Below, piece after piece: positions 26,887 through 38,399 of a stretch of DNA of 64,000 nucleotides. Position 1 is the first letter of the stretch, and each line of letters starts with the position of its first letter. Position numbers and translations under genes: made by a program. Source of the stretch: Lingula anatina (taxonomy: Eukaryota; Brachiopoda; Lingulata; Lingulida; Lingulidae); contig NW_019775386.1 of NCBI RefSeq assembly GCF_001039355.2, positions 190,510 to 254,509 of the forward strand, given 5' to 3'. The notes beneath the pieces were generated by a model. It made no database searches and had not been told where the DNA came from. It worked only from the letters and a program-made list of their open reading frames with translations.

Positions 26887-28500
26887 GTAATTGTAATGGC
26901 CAACGTCCATTCATGAAAATATCTAGATTATTTAAATGTGTTACAATGTTTTTGAGAAACCACTAAGACTACAATTACATGAAAATGTTCACGTTATCAT
27001 CTCATTTGTGCTCATTAGCAATATAAAAAATTGTCGGTATAGCATTAGAAGCTGATTTTTCTGTCACTAGCGTTCCCAGAAGGCTGATACATGGCAGTAA
27101 AGAGAAACTGAATATCATTTATTTTTTGTTCTCTCTATAATGTGGATTTTCCTTATAGTTTATAACTTTCTCAAATACTACTTTGATTAAAATATTATCT
27201 CTTCTTTTACATGTATATCAGATGGTATCAGACGCACCACGAACTACCACCGGCACATAAAAAGCACGCAATAGGCGCCCTTCTTAACAAGTGGAGAGGA
27301 AAGAAAAGCGACCATGCAGACGATCTCGTGGACGACAAGCGCCATATTGGAGCGCTTCTACAAAAATGGCGCGGAACAAACTCCAAAAAGGAAGACTATG
27401 CTGATGCGAACGTTCCTATTTCACTTGATGGGGAAAACGACCAGTCCCTGTACGAAGAAATGGACAAGAAGAACATAGGAAGGCTGATAAACAGATGGAG
27501 GGGCGGAGGTAAACGCGACTATGACGATGCTGGAGAACTGGCTGATTCCATGAACAAGAAAAACATCGGTAGACTTATCAATAGATGGCGTGGTCACAAG
27601 CGCGAGGATGAAGCTGACAGTGCGCATGAAAATGGCGATGATGTGGAAAAGAAGAATATTGGCCGGTTGATAAATCGATGGAGGGGAAGCGGAAAACGCG
27701 ACGAAGATGAAGCAGACGACGCTGATGTCATTGGCGCGTCAGTAGATAAGAAAAATATAGGTCGCCTGATTAACAGGTGGAGGGGAGGGGGCAAGCGCGA
27801 CGAAAATGACGCAGTCTACACCGACGCGGTTGACGGGTCTGTAGAAAAGAAGAACATCGGCAGGTTAATCAACCGGTGGAGAGGCGGTCACAAACGTGAG
27901 GATGACGTTTACGGAGACAAGAAAAGCATCGGCCATGTGATTAACCACTGGCGAGGATACCCAGAATATGTACCTGCAGTTGCCTACCAGAACACGGCGG
28001 GCGTTGATAAAAAGAACATCGGTCGGCTTATAAACAGGTGGAAAGGGTACAGCTCTGGCAAGAGAACAATAGCCGATCAAAATGAAACAAGCGATAAAGC
28101 CCAGCAAATGAAAGCTGCGAAAACGAGACGGAAACGCGACTTGGAGGACTACTACCAGTACCAAGATTTTTATTTTCCCTCAAGAGTTATTGTGCCATAT
28201 TATGATGGATTCCCTGCTCAGAAACGAGGTATTGGCTCGCTACTAAACCAACTTCACCAACATCCGAGGTACTTCAACCGTTTAACGCGAGCAGAGTCGA
28301 ATACATTTGAAGACGACCGAATCGACGAAGATGACATCCCAGACGAAGAGCCAGATTTGAGCGATGGTGAGACTCTCGATCATCGGCGAAGAAACATAGG
28401 TTATTTGATTAACAAATGGCAACTGTGGCGAAGACCATATTACCGGTACTATACGACAGGTTATTATACGTATCACCCGTTTAAGACCTACAAATACTAA
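26471..28500 (+). CDS. Multi-copy NIGRLINRWRG-type secreted peptide precursor
   Basis: Two exons (26471-26886 and 27222-28500) encode most of a precursor of about 591 residues if the signal exon at 1626 is included. It contains 15 repeats of the pattern N-[IV]-G-x-[LI]-[LIM]-N-[RK]-W-[RK]-G; five copies are exactly NIGRLINRWRG. Most are preceded by KK or KR and followed by KR, KKR or GKR, the signature of prohormone-convertase processing. Spacers are short and rich in Asp and Glu. Several copies end G-KR or G-KKR and would be amidated. The last units degenerate (GIGSLLNQLHQ, NIGYLINKWQLW) and the tail is Tyr-rich. A secreted neuropeptide or peptide hormone precursor is most likely. A cationic Trp/Arg peptide could also be antimicrobial. 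The N-[IV]-G-x-L start resembles NPLP1-type peptides of insects, but I would not assign the family on that. Confidence 0.85.
26887..27221 (+). other. Intron within the peptide precursor gene
   Basis: This 335-bp intron has ends GTAATT..TATCAG and interrupts a repeat unit between the two bases and last base of an Arg codon. Removing it restores NIGALINRW. Confidence 0.85.
27222..28500 (+). CDS. Peptide precursor, last exon (repeats 4-15 and C terminus)
   Basis: The exon starts with A to complete the split Arg codon (AG+A), then WYQTHHELPPAHKK. Units follow as AIGALLNKWRG-KK, HIGALLQKWRG, five NIGRLINRWRG units, the variant SIGHVINHWRGY, NIGRLINRWKGYSS-GKR, a non-repeat stretch containing RRKR, then GIGSLLNQLHQ and NIGYLINKWQLW-RR. 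It ends with a Tyr-rich tail and TAA at 28498. The frame stays open for over 420 codons. Confidence 0.9.
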
Positions 28501-28710
28501 AGTGTGGTTCAACGCTGTGACTTCCACAAGGCAGTGTGCAAACAATTCATTTTTTTTTTTCACCCGTAGAAAATCACGCTGGAAGTGAAATGATATCGGT
28601 AACTTTGTATTTTATAAATCCTACTCGAAACACATAACTCTACATTAACTACTGCGACGGAGAAACATGAACAAACATTTTAATGGGGATTTCTGTGCAT
28701 CAGTTCACTA

Positions 28711-28787
28711 CTGAACTCGGATTCAACACACTGAACTCGAGGCCATCACACTGTACTCGAGGCTACCATATTGAACTCGAGGCAACC
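28711..28787 (+). repeat. 20-bp minisatellite, about four copies
   Basis: Four consecutive units of the form CTGAACTCGAGGCCATCACA, each 20 bp apart, with a few substitutions and the last unit cut short. It begins about 210 bp after the stop codon of the peptide precursor and so probably lies in its 3' UTR. Confidence 0.8.
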
Positions 28788-29195
28788 TTGATGTCGCTAT
28801 GACAGCAATACAGCGGGTCGCTTATTTTTTTTAATTTACATATTTTTCTCGACACACTTAATATCAATGTGTATCCACGAAAAACACAAAAACTGAATAT
28901 TAGATCTGAAGTATATTATTGAATCTAAAGTATATTTTTAATCTGAATCTAACTCATTATAATGGTGTATAAGTGTTCATGTACTGAATTATCCGCTTAA
29001 GGAATATTTTTCAACCGCCGTAGACCAGTGCTTTACTAGTATTACGTTGAACACTACTGGTGGTAAGTATGTGGAGGATTTGATTTAAAAGAGCTAACAG
29101 ACACATGTTTACATGTTTAAGTGCACATTTTTGAAGGCCACAGATTTAGACCACTTCTAAGTGGGAAAGCAATCCCGTGCAGCAAAATAGAAAAT

Positions 29196-29198
<3 letters not shown>

Positions 29199-29232
<34 letters not shown>
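29199..29232. repeat. (CA)n microsatellite
   Basis: A CA dinucleotide run of about 34 bp. Confidence 0.9.
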
Positions 29233-29234
<2 letters not shown>

Positions 29235-30639
29235 GAAAACCTATACACGGTTTATTTGCTCTAAGGACACATTTCTAACGAAAGTTGACGTAGAGAACGG
29301 TGTGACAGAGATGGTGATCCAAGGAATGGAAATGCTTTATGGTTAACACACTGTCAGGTTGGGGTAAGCTGGTACAGGTGGTATCAGGGTCAGTACATGC
29401 CACGAATGGCACCTGCACTTATAAAAAATAATGGAAAATGGACGACGGTCCCTAGAAGACTGCCATTTCTGTTACAAAGAAGTACGTAACGTCAAATGGT
29501 CGGTTTGCGATGCTTTTATGGAACTGCTTACCCACTGTCCATTGCTGCAGTTGTTCCTGGTGATCACATCTAGCACAATTGCGATCACACCACATCTAAT
29601 GGAAATAATCCGAGATAGCCCAAGGTCTCACGTACGAATTTTCCATATTTCTTTCTAAGAAGACATTTCTTTCTAAGACCACAGAAAGACCACCTGCGCA
29701 TAGACTTCATCCAACGCGAATTCTCGCACATCTACATGTATGACGTTACGCAGCGTCCTTGGCTGTCTCGGGGTTTTCATTTTTTAATCACACTATTGTT
29801 CTGTTTTCGAAATTAATTCAATATACAGTATGTCAAATGGAAAAATGAAATAGGCAAATAAAAACTGCCATAGAAAGTACTCTATATGGTAGTGTATGAA
29901 CCGATAGTGTGACTATTGAAAAGATTGATTAGATTCAAGTGTCTAAAAACGAGTGTTCTTTGTAATTATGTATTAGTTTTTACCCTTATTTATTATTAAC
30001 TAACGTGACAACATACTTTGTTGCTTTCTATCTGATTAATCAATTTAACAATTTATCCGTTTTAGTTTCTGTAAAGCGTAAAAGAATTAATTGGCTAATG
30101 TAGTATAGGCTTTATTTGTGGTTTACATCATTTTGGTAGTATTTTGATTTATTTTGATAAATACATCCAATGATAATGGATAAGAAGATAATTCAAAACT
30201 CTGCAGTTAATCACGCTAAAACGGAAATTATTGTGACCGAAAGTATACTAGAATATCACAAAAGTGAACAGTGCATTTCAAATTATTATTTTTTTCTTTG
30301 CACACACTGAAATATTTGTAAAGCCTACATTGTTTTAAGTCAAAGTCTACTAGTAGTAGTCAACATGAAAACCACATACACGCAGCAGCAACCCATGCAT
30401 TTATTGTAGAAGCATGCTAGAGGGAATGCCACCTATCCTGAAGGAATATGTTTCTACATGTTAATCACTGGTATCACCTTCATATCTGTTAATTTATTCG
30501 GTGTGACGACGCACCACTTTTTTTAATGAGTAGATGTTTTTAACGACAGATGTCGAACAGGACAACGCGGCGTGCAAACATTCTGGGGTCAGAACCACAT
30601 TAAAATAAACCAGATTAAAATAAACCTCTCTCTCACACA

Positions 30640-30640
<1 letters not shown>

Positions 30641-30699
<59 letters not shown>
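30641..30699. repeat. Compound (CT)n(GT)n microsatellite
   Basis: A CT run passes directly into a GT run, giving spurious SLSLSL-CVCVCV open frames on both strands. Confidence 0.9.
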
Positions 30700-30702
<3 letters not shown>

Positions 30703-32187
30703 TGTGTCGCGCGCGTTTGTGTATCATCTGGAAAGACGACAGTATGACCAGCTTCACAATATTTCACTGTATGACGAATATATATAACCTTGAATATCCG
30801 CACAAGGTAATACGATGAACTCATGCGGTACCGGTGACATGCTAACGTGTATTAGGTTGGACAAACGAACGGATACTCTTTTGAGTCGATAAATGAGAGA
30901 GTTTAAATTAAACGTAATTGAATTCTGCCCTACTTTTTTCCGACTGGTGCACAATAAATGTAAAATATGACAGGTTTCATCCATGATGTGCCCTAGTTTA
31001 GAGCATAAGTACATTAGCATATGAATTCATTAATAATGCAAACGTTATGTTATAAGCTTGTTGCGTTCATGACATTTTAATAATAGAGAGCGCTGAGGAA
31101 TGAACGCCCAGGTGATAATTCGGATTAAGACACTTTTATCAAATAAGCGTGTAGACCAACGAATTTAAACTGCGGAAGAACTAAGTATTCGATAGTTCGG
31201 AAAATCACAGGTGTTATTATATAATTACTAATTTTTTAAAATACATTTTTCAAGAGATATCTTCTCTCGGAAAATCTTTTTCCCATCAAAATTCATTTTA
31301 ACTGCTGTTATTTGGCCAGTACACTATTTTCAAGCGCACGCAAGTCACTATTATATTGTATTGCATCGGTAATCACTAATATACAATAATAAAAAAGTGA
31401 AATTGTAACAAAATAATTTCATTCAGATGGTAGTCAACAAAAAGTCCTTTCTAGATTTTTTTCTTAAACCGCACAAAAAAAAAAAAAAAAGGAATTGACT
31501 AAAATTAGGCCAAAAAACCATAGCTCCTTGGTCGAAATGGCTGTCCTACCGTACCTACCGCGACGTTAGAACGACCCGGAGTGACGTTTAAGACGCAGAT
31601 AACCATTCTAAGTCAGGTGAGTCCGTCCCGGCAGGCGAAACCCACGAGGAGCAGCGCTCGAGACGTGATCTCCTATAGCAGACCACACAGGTAGAACTAA
31701 CGGGAGGTGGGTGGTAGAGGAGCGATTAGCGGTCTTTCAAACTCACTGAGGTGGTTTTCAACGTAGGTTTTGAAATATGGCTTTCCAAAATCCCAACTAT
31801 TTTTCTCAGCAAAAAGATAATGAAGCAGGCTATATAAAAATAAAATTCTGATGAATAAAGCTATTGTTTCTGATTTTTTTATTAGCAGATTACTTTAACA
31901 TATTTCTGCTCTGTCACTGCACATATCTGTATTACTATACTGCTAGATCACGAACTTTCACGAAAACTTTGCCAATATCTTAAACACATAGACCTTTAAA
32001 AATACCCGATACAAGTATAAAGAGTATAAAGGCGTCTCTTCACACAGGACTTTTTTTTCACACACAGACCCTTTTATTTTCGACTTTTAGGGAGGCTTTA
32101 TCAATTAAAATTCTGGTTGGAATTGTCTTTTAGAAATTAAAGAACCGATATTGTCCTTCTTAATTTATCCTCTTCTTTGTCACCACC

Positions 32188-32190
<3 letters not shown>

Positions 32191-32229
<39 letters not shown>
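32191..32229. repeat. (CT)n microsatellite
   Basis: A CT dinucleotide run of about 38 bp followed by further imperfect CT-rich sequence to about 32280. Confidence 0.85.
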
Positions 32230-32231
<2 letters not shown>

Positions 32232-33308
32232 ATACGGCCTCTCTCACTCTTCTACTTCTCTCTTCTTCTCTCTCTCTGCGACTCTGACCTAAATCAAATA
32301 GACCCCCCTGTCCTTTCTCCTTGGTAATCAAGGTTTATTATGAGCCTTTTCCCTGTCCCCCGAGGCGACACTCTTCGCCCTCCCATGTCGTCGTGCTGAG
32401 TAACAGTTAAGCAGTTACGAGCTTCTGCAATGTAAAACAGCCGGTCACATTTGACGAAAACGGCAACATATTTCTCTCTGGAAATTTCTGGCGAGATTTT
32501 TTCCGGGTATATATGTTAGTTCCCACATATTTATATTTCCATACATGTGCATTTTTACAGCTTTTGAATTTAGATTTTTGCAAGCAAAAATAACGCTCTG
32601 CGTATTCAGTTACTAGAGAAAATATGTAATTACTATTTCAATTAATTTCATTACTGTAAGGAGATTCCGTTTGCTGGTTGATGTAATAGAAAGTACTGTC
32701 ACAAAACAGTAAAAGAAAGCTGTCAATTTTTGAGACTTTGAAGCATTTCAATCAATTTATTAGAATAGTTATCCGCGGTTTTAAATACAGTGAAATTTAT
32801 ATATGTTTGGTAAAAAGCTATAAAATCGAATTTTATATCACAACACAGGTTACTTTTAAAATTTAAAATATAGTCTGCAAAGGAATGGAGAACTGGGGAT
32901 TGGCGTCAATGTTGTCGATCATTGCAACCGTTATTTGGGCGTGTATGTCGCAAAAATAATTTGCAATTTTGCATCCCAATTTATCAATTTATTTACCCAT
33001 ATATCTATTTTAAACAATACATTGATCAATATTTTCCCGCTTTTTATATTTTCTTAAAAGCAGTTTAATTTCTTAAAGCAAACCTACGAAGTAGAAGTCG
33101 CCTGTTTGAACTAAAGGTTAAAAAACATTCGATAAATAAACACACATGTACTTATTTAACTATTTATTTACAACTGGAAGTTAAAGAACAGTGCATTGCC
33201 TTTTTGAATTTTTACAAAATATATAATGTAAAAATATAAAATATAAATTGTTTGCAAAAAAGGGGGGTGGGTGTCGAAGAAGACACCCTCTCTCCTCCCC
33301 CTCTCCCC

Positions 33309-33416
33309 TCCCTAGAACCCCCCTCCCCCCCCNNNNNNNNNNNNNNNNNNNNNNNNNNNNNNTCCCCCCCCCCCCCCCCCCCCCAAAACCCCCCCCCCCC
33401 CCCCCCCCCCCCCCCG
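33309..33416. other. C-rich tract containing a 30-N gap
   Basis: Nearly pure C on both sides of Ns at 33333-33362. The polyproline and polyglycine open frames reported through it are artefacts of base composition. Confidence 0.95.
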
Positions 33417-35532
33417 AAACCACAACTGAGTCATTGCTTGCGAAATGTCCCCCTTTGCTCACTCATGTCAGAGGGACCGTCCCGACTGTTACACTAATAA
33501 CGGGAAAATATAGGTCTAAACAAAACAGTTCTCAAACAGAACAAAGACAGAACTGGAGCGAGTTATGATTAAGTGGGGTAATTTTCTAAAAAGCAAATGC
33601 GGGTGGCGTAACAAGTTGTTTTGTCAGGATGATATAGTAGTTTAATTTTCCGCACTCTGGCTGCCGTAATTGAAGGATCCCCAAAGAACACCAACGGTTT
33701 CCCAGGTCCGTTAATGATAATTGATGAAGACAGAGGGCATCGTTCGGAAGTAAAAATTAAACGACAATTACCACAATTTTCTAAGAGAAAACGCCTCCTT
33801 TCCCCAGCTGAGAGTGAGCACTGCTCCCCGGTTTGTGTGTGACAACGTCTTCGGCGCCATTCTGTCCGCATAAGTTAAGCTACAACGTCAAAGGAAAAAT
33901 CACTAATGTCACCGGCTCTCTATAACAAACTTCTAATGGCCGGCTAAAAGAGTAGAAAGAGTTTTCCCCCGAGGCCACAGGGACCGGTACAGCCCCTGAC
34001 GACGAAGAGATTGGTCGAGATATCTGCTGGCGCCGAGGTGATGCCTTTCGGAGTTGTTCCTCGTGTAATTCAACGGCCAAGGGAACACTTTGTCGGCGAA
34101 AAAAAGTTGTTCACGTAGTCCCATGAAGTTTGTCAAACATTATTACGTTGACCTATCTGTTGAATAGCCTCATGTTTCGTCACAGGTGGTATGTTTTTCC
34201 CCGGAAAAAATATCCTTCAATGACATCCATAAAAGATGTGTCAAAATTTGTTTTTTTCTGTGCTGCATTTTCTTCTTATTTTCCTCTTTCCTTTTATTTG
34301 TTTCCATTAACCTTTATAAAACTGTATTTTATTTCTTATTTTTTTCGATTCTTTATTGATTTATTTATAGTTAATTCTCAATTGCCCTCCTTTTTATTTG
34401 TTAATAATGTGATTAATTTTATAGATTATTTCTTTGCTTTTGATATTTTCATTATTTAGTTTCCATCCTTTTATTCCAACTTTCCCCATGCAATATGTAT
34501 ATTTAATGAGACCGTCGACAGTAAATGATTTTACAAGATGTGCGTTTAATATTTTAATATGTTCCCTGTACTTTACCACACGAGGCGCATGTTCAACGCG
34601 ACGCGGAGGTCAGCAAACTCCACATGCGTGTCCTTAACCATACTAATGTCGCCACGGAGCTATTACAAACACTCTACCTCGGACAGATAACGGTGTTTTT
34701 ACATCCTGTTACTGGTAACAGTCTGTGAGCACTTCGACAGTGATCCGCCCTAATGTACGGCCACATACTCAGTAATTTCAGCTGGAGAGTATTGGGGTTC
34801 GACATTTTGTATTTTGTTATGGTACTGTTATCTTGAAAAGAAACGAAACGTGTTTCAATGATTAAAGTAGAAATAATATTGACAAGAAAATTAACCTTTA
34901 TAATTATTATTACAATTATTACGATCGATGTTGTTGTTGTTGAAAATGTAATATAAATAACGATTAAGAAGAATAAAGTCATTGAAACTAATACCGGAAA
35001 AATTATAAATATTTACGCATGGGTTTGGTTTAATTCAGAGTGTTCACTTTAAGAATAATCATTTTCAAAAATTAACATCAGTCATGTACTACTATACAGT
35101 TGGAGGAGGACTAAGAACAACTAGCAAAACCAAATCGTCAACAAATATCTAAGAATATGCAACAGGATTTCGGATCATTGCCGACCACGATCATACAAAA
35201 AGACTATTAAAATTATGAGTATAAAATATATGCTCATATTACAATATTTTTCGCTGAACAAAGACTTTCTAGACAGGAAAATGAAAAAAAAAACATAGAG
35301 TTATTTCAAATTTTTGGTAGGACGGAAGGAGAGGATGAAACATACGGAGATATTAAGCGATCTACATGTACATGTAGATAAAAGGAAATGCGATACACTA
35401 AAATAATTGAACAAATCTTATTAATTAAGAACTAGTGATTTGGTAAGGATGCAATCTGTTTTATTGAACTTAATAAATTACGTGCTGAAAATTATATGAG
35501 ATGCACAGTCAAAAATACTGTGAATTATATAA

Positions 35533-36684
35533 ATGCAGAAATTTAAAAAAAATATTAAAATAATGGAATACTTTACAAATAGTAACACCTCCAAAAGATG
35601 AAATGAAATAAAATTTATAAAGATCAAACAAACAAACAAACAAACAAACAACAAACAAATAGATATTAATGAATACAAATGCTCATTTTACTGTATAATC
35701 ATCCTACAAATAGAGATTTCCTTAATAAATTACTACATGCATATGTTATCATTTACAATACTAACATCTTTTAAAAAATTGATAATAAAAGACAAGTGTT
35801 TATTCGTATATCGCTAGAGTTTCTGAAAGCTGTGATATTAAGTAGCCGATTCGTTTAAACTGCAGCCGTTTTACTTCTGATAGGAAATAATATTGCCTCT
35901 CAACTCGTAGTCAAATAGAAAAAAGTCGATTTACAGAGAAAAAATTACTACAGTAGATGCAAGTTATTTCAAATTTCCCGCTCTAGGTCTAGGTCTCTAA
36001 ATAATTTTGCATTGAAGTTGATTTGCCGCAGATGAAATATAATAACAAAACCGTCAGGAAACATGCTATTATTCTAAATATAAATATACACTTAAATACA
36101 ATAGAATAAATTATTAGGTAAACAAATAAATAAATAAAACTGTAAATAATTAAAGGATAGGATTAATGAATGAACGCATATCTTTAAATATATGTGTGTT
36201 ACACTGTGGAAGATGATAAAACAGATATTCAATTTGCTCAGATACTAAATAATCATGAGCCAATCACGACGTTTCTGTTCACCTTTAATTGAACTATATG
36301 AACCGTGTCTAAAACCCATAAAGAAGAACTGTTTTATCATAATTTGTTGATATTAATACATTCCAAAATGGCAGAAAGGAGCGTTCTGTGTACTTATTTA
36401 TCGATCTATGTAGTCCGCCAAGGTCCGACAAAACAATGTCATTTTTAAATAACATTTCACTGAATATTGTGCAAGTATCAAAGTAAGTCCCTGTTTTTTA
36501 CTAAAAAGTTTTTTTTTGTAATATTCACTCAAGAGATCATTACAGAGTGTAGCCATCTATGGAAATCATGTAATGTGATGTCAAGCACAAATTCCAGAAC
36601 AACTGCGTTTTGGTGGTAAAAACGAATTTACCATATTTCTATGAATTATTTACAGTATATTTATCGTGAAATATGGATATCTTA
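35533..36684. repeat. Long direct repeat, copy 1
   Basis: It starts ATGCAGAAATTTAAAAAAAA and is nearly identical to 36999-38399, apart from scattered substitutions. Compared with copy 2 it lacks about 228 bp (37955-38182) at a TCA microhomology after 36480, and about 10 bp at 36607. No coding content is evident. Confidence 0.9.
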
Positions 36685-36997
36685 AGGCTGGGTCACACTG
36701 CGCTTGCAACCTTTTGGCAACCTCTTTGCAACCTCAGTCGCAAGGAGGTTGCCATAGGTTTTAAAGTGGTCGCATTAGGTTGCAAACAGGTCGCCTGCGA
36801 TCGTTGACACACGAAGGCCATTTTTTTTGCACCGACAACCAGTGCGACTGATAATGAAAACGATTGGTAACTGAGAGGTTGCCTATAGGTCTCCTCTTGG
36901 TTGCCAGTAGGTCGCTGTAACCAGACTAAAACCAGTCGCATACCACCTGTAACTGCACGGTCGATTGACGGTCTTTAGTCGCTTAGTTGCAAACAGG
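36685..36997. mobile_element. Possible repeat element between the duplicated copies
   Basis: This GC-richer block starts GGCTGGGTCACACTGCGC and contains many GGTTGC, GGTCGC and GCAACC words in both orientations. It stops at the isolated N at 36998. It interrupts the similarity between copy 1 and the sequence after copy 2, so it looks like an inserted element or a misassembled end. No terminal repeat partner is visible. Confidence 0.35.
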
Positions 36998-36998
36998 N

Positions 36999-38399
36999 AT
37001 GCAGAAATTTAAAAAAAATATTAAAATAATGGAATACTTTACAAATAGTAACACCTCCAAAAGATGAAATGAAATAAAATTTATAAAGATCAAACAAACA
37101 AACAAACAAACAAACAAACAAACAACAAACAAATAGATAATAATGAATACAAATGCTCATTTTACTGTATAATCATCCTACAAATAGAGATTTCCTTAAT
37201 AAATTACTACATGCATATGTTATCATTTACAATACTAACATCTTTTAAAAAATTGATAATAAAAGACAAGTGTTTATTCGTATATCGCGAGAGTTTCTGA
37301 AAGCCGTGATATTAAGTAGCCGATTCGTTTAAACTGCAGCCGTTTCCTTTCTGATAGGAAATAATATTGCCTCTCAACTCGTAGTCAAATAGAAAACAGT
37401 CGATTTACAAAGAAAAAATTACTACAGTAGATGCAAGTTATTTCAAATTTCCCGCTCTAGGTCTAGGTCTCTAAATAATTTTGCATTGAAGTAGATTTGC
37501 CGCAGATGAAATATAATAACAAAACCGTCAGGAAACATGCTTTTATTCTAAATATAAATATAAACTTAAATACAATAGAATAAATTATTAGGTAAACAAA
37601 TAAATAAATAAAACTGTAAATAATTAAAGGATAGGATTAATGAATGAACGCATATCTTTAAATATATGTGTGTTGCACTGTGGAAGATGATAAAACAGAT
37701 ATTCAATTTGCTCAGATACTAAATAATCATGAGTCAATCACGACGTTTCTGTTCACCATTTATTGAACTATATGAACCGTGTCTAAAACCCATAAAGAAG
37801 AACTGTTTTATCATAATTTGTTGATATTAATACATTCCAAAATGGCAGAAAGGAGCGTTCTGTGTACTTATTGATCGATCTATGTAGTCCGCCAAGGTCC
37901 GACAAAACAATGTCATTTTTAGATAACATTTCACTGAATATTGTGCAAGTATCACTATATGTAAAATACTTAATTATTCATTATCTAATTTTTCAAAAAC
38001 TTAGCATTTATATAACTCACATTATTTGTTTGTCAGTGTATCTAATGTAATTTTCAGCATTTAAAAACTAAATAAAACAGAGCGCAACTTAAAAGGATAA
38101 CAACTGCCAAATATGGATTTTCCTGGGGTAAAGGGAAATTTTCCATGCTAACCAATGGTTAATGAATCCATTCCCACATTCAAAGTAAGTCCCTGTTTTT
38201 TACTAAAAGGTTTGTTTTTTTTGTAATATTCACTCAAGAGATCATTACAGAGTGTAGCCATCTATGGAAATCATGTGATGTGATGTCAAGCACAAATTCC
38301 AGAACAACTGCGTTAACCGCCATTTTGGTGGTAAAAACGAATTTACTATATTTCTATGAATTATTTACAGTATATTTATCGTGAAATATGAATATCTTA
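36999..38399. repeat. Long direct repeat, copy 2
   Basis: It begins immediately after the single N at 36998 with the same start as copy 1 and ends at GTGAAATATGAATATCTTA. It keeps the 228-bp segment missing from copy 1. Its placement next to an N suggests a second haplotype assembled in tandem, although a genuine duplication is possible. Confidence 0.9.

Noticed and set aside
26532-26914. Several reverse-strand open frames over the peptide exons
   Set aside because: They are shadows of the + strand repeats; the + strand frame has the periodic dibasic-flanked motif and correct splice sites.
28711-28787. CRISPR-like regular array
   Set aside because: Units are directly adjacent with no unique spacers, and the genome is eukaryotic.
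33181-33568. Proline- and glycine-rich open frames
   Set aside because: Produced by the C-rich tract and N gap.
33569-33871. 100-residue reverse-strand frame containing LLYHPDK
   Set aside because: The J-domain-like HPDK is isolated; no other J-domain residues or splice context support a gene.
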